A stretch of DNA of 64,000 nt from JAFAGX01 sp963759875. GTDB lineage: Bacteria; Acidobacteriota; Terriglobia; Terriglobales; Acidobacteriaceae. The stretch lies in the NCBI GenBank assembly GCA_963759875.1, contig CAVXBB010000017.1, positions 558,001-622,000 of the forward strand, written 5' to 3'. A model generated the notes under the pieces. That model had not been told where the DNA came from. It did no database searches and saw only the letters and a list, made by a program, of their open reading frames with translations. Positions 62,508 through 64,000 of the stretch are shown here, one piece after another (positions within the stretch are counted from its first letter, which is position 1; every line of letters starts with the position of its first letter). The translations under genes and the position numbers were made by a program.

Positions 62508-63869
62508 ATGTTACGTCGGAAGTGCCTTCCCAAGACACTTTTGAGCCTTGCGCTCGTGTCTGTAATTGCTGTTCCGGTTTTCGCTGATTCCTATGCGCGT
62601 GTCGTACGCCTTAGCGATGTGCAAGGCAATGTGCAGATCGACCGCAACGCCGGTCAGGGTTTCGAGAATGCCTTTCCGAATCTTCCTCTCACTCAGGGTA
62701 TCAAGATTCGCACTCAGGAGCGGGGAGAGGCTGCGTTGGAGTTCGAGGATGGCAGCACGGTGCGGCTCGCGCCCAATACCACCGTTGAACTCCCTCAACT
62801 TTTGCTCCGCGACTCCGGGGTCAAGTTCTCGACTGTGAATCTGCAAGAAGGCACAGCCTACGTCAACTTCCTGGGAACGAAAGACAATGTGCTTGAAATG
62901 ATTTTTGCCCGCGAAAGCGTCACCATGATGCGCGCGGTTCATCTCCGCATTGCCATGGCTGACGTGGACGCCGCTGTTGCCGTGTTCAAGGGCGAAGCCA
63001 GCGTTACCAGTCCGAAAGGGACGGTTGAAGTGAATAAGAATCACACGGCCAGCTTCGATCTTCTCGATGATCGTTACACGGTGGCTTCGGGCGTCGATGA
63101 ATCCCTGTACGATTCCTGGGAGAAACAGCAGTCGCAGTATCAACAGCAGTACAGCAACCTGAATAGCGACTCCTATTCCAGTTACTCGCCTTACGCCTAC
63201 GGCTCTTCCGATCTAAATTACTATGGCAATTTTTTCAGTCTGCCGGGTTACGGGACGTTGTGGCAGCCATATTTTACCGGTGCCGGTTGGGATCCATTCA
63301 TGAATGGCGCTTGGGCGTTCTACCCTGGATTGGGCTACGGATGGGTTTCCGGCTACCCTTGGGGCTGGACACCCTATCATTACGGCTCGTGGCTTTACGT
63401 CCCGATGTACGGGTGGGCATGGCAACCGGGTGGTTCCTGGATGGGATGGAATACGCTTCCTGTGATACTGAACGGGCCTGCAGGTTTTGTGCGCCCACGG
63501 CCGCCGTTGCTTCCGGGACGTAGAATTTTCGCTGTGAATCGCGGTCCGGCGCCAGTGCTGAAAGGCAGCAAGGTGCAAATCACGAATAATTCCGCGGGAC
63601 TGGGCGTCCCCCGTGGAATCATCAGGAACTTAGGTCAGCTCTCGCATCACGTGGAACAGACTGGCTTCGTTAACGCTAGGGTTCCCACGGCAACCACGCA
63701 GACCGGTTTCTGGCATACCAGCACCGCACCAATGTCCCGAATGGGGAGTTCGATGGGCCATGGAGTTTCCTCAATGTCGCACGGTGTGTCCTCTGTGGGA
63801 CACTCGATGGGTGGCGCGATGGGCGGCGGTGGTCACGCATCCGGCGGCGGTGGTGGCGCACATCGCTGA
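62508..63869 (+). CDS. FecR-domain protein with aromatic/Gly-rich tail (DUF6600-like)
   Basis: 453 residues from ATG at 62508. Signal peptide (LLSLALVSVIAVPVFAD). A FecR-like domain (RVVRLSDVQGNVQIDR, TQGIKIRTQERGEAALEFED, VRLAPNTTVELPQLLL) is followed by a Tyr/Ser/Gly-rich segment (NSDSYSSYSPYAYGSS) and Trp-rich YPGLGYGWVSGYPWGW repeats, then a Gly/His-rich end (GHSMGGAMGGGGHASGGG). Exported; may be a surface or biofilm structural protein. A strong hairpin terminator follows. Confidence 0.75.
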   Translation: MLRRKCLPKTLLSLALVSVIAVPVFADSYARVVRLSDVQGNVQIDRNAGQGFENAFPNLPLTQGIKIRTQERGEAALEFEDGSTVRLAPNTTVELPQLLLRDSGVKFSTVNLQEGTAYVNFLGTKDNVLEMIFARESVTMMRAVHLRIAMADVDAAVAVFKGEASVTSPKGTVEVNKNHTASFDLLDDRYTVASGVDESLYDSWEKQQSQYQQQYSNLNSDSYSSYSPYAYGSSDLNYYGNFFSLPGYGTLWQPYFTGAGWDPFMNGAWAFYPGLGYGWVSGYPWGWTPYHYGSWLYVPMYGWAWQPGGSWMGWNTLPVILNGPAGFVRPRPPLLPGRRIFAVNRGPAPVLKGSKVQITNNSAGLGVPRGIIRNLGQLSHHVEQTGFVNARVPTATTQTGFWHTSTAPMSRMGSSMGHGVSSMSHGVSSVGHSMGGAMGGGGHASGGGGGAHR

Positions 63870-63888
63870 TTCAAACAGATTGGATACT

Positions 63889-63916
63889 CAAGGGCGACCT
63901 CCAAGTCGCCCTTTTT
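63889..63916 (+). terminator. Intrinsic terminator
   Basis: AGGGCGAC and GTCGCCCT are inverted repeats with a 6-base loop CTCCAA, followed by five T residues at 63912-63916. It lies 20 bp after the stop of the FecR-like gene. Confidence 0.85.
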
Positions 63917-64000
63917 ATTCGGACAAAACTGCTCTGACATTGTGGCGCTAATTACTTCATTCACTGGCTGCCGTTAATCTTCGTTCTTGCTGCTGATCGA

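Overview
The window looks like chromosome of a member of the Acidobacteriota (Terriglobia-like). This is inferred from gene content: a long Ser/Thr kinase fused to a TolB/WD40-type propeller, a sedolisin (S53) protease with Ig-like repeats, a TonB receptor with an N-terminal carboxypeptidase-regulatory-like domain, an ECF42-type sigma factor beside a DGPF protein, tiny zinc-ribbon proteins and abundant large multihaem cytochromes. Base composition is moderately GC-rich. No rRNA gene, CRISPR array or complete insertion sequence was seen.

Region 1 (1-5058) is the right part of an integrative element. A leftward operon with overlapping stops and starts encodes a tyrosine integrase, a coiled-coil protein, an excisionase-like HTH protein, SSB, a CHC2 zinc-finger primase and a D5-type helicase. 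It ends at a 50-bp 3' fragment of a tRNA-Pro(CGG) gene. Region 2 (5060 to roughly 10-15 kb) starts 2 bp after that tRNA end with a second, different integrase, and carries an HTH pair, a 317-bp inverted-repeat-bounded element that looks like a structured RNA, a RepA-like ATPase with a frameshift, an iteron-like repeat cluster with an AT-rich tract, and a set of very small genes. The two elements look tandemly inserted at one tRNA site.

Region 3 (10.4-18.9 kb) holds a kinase/propeller sensor, a string of tiny HTH, coiled-coil and zinc-ribbon genes, and a catabolic-looking cassette: a peroxiredoxin whose active-site Cys codon is an in-frame TGA (candidate selenocysteine), a 6-oxocamphor-hydrolase-like crotonase, an ACMSD-type amidohydrolase and an isochorismatase-fold protein lacking its catalytic residues. 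The cassette stops abruptly at a breakpoint that also truncates an AMIN-domain gene.

Region 4 (18.9-47 kb) is chromosomal: two multihaem cytochromes (7 and 23 haem motifs), a sigma factor/DGPF pair, TlpA/rhodanese redox genes, a glycosyltransferase group, a radical SAM/methyltransferase pair, an M28 peptidase, MutY, RlpA, HIT, an EAL-HDOD protein and an S53 protease.

Region 5 (47-64 kb) has Trm112, a cobalamin riboswitch controlling a BtuB-like receptor, a compact cluster of two adenylating enzymes, a crotonase, an acyl carrier protein and a diacylglycerol-kinase-like protein (probably unusual lipid or acyl metabolism), a thioredoxin-VKOR disulfide pair, two polytopic glycosyltransferase-like proteins, RuvC and a FecR-like cell-surface protein.

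The most interesting items are the candidate selenoprotein peroxiredoxin, the structured element in the second integrative element, the tandem tRNA integration, the pseudo-isochorismatase and the two-ligase/ACP/DAGK cluster.
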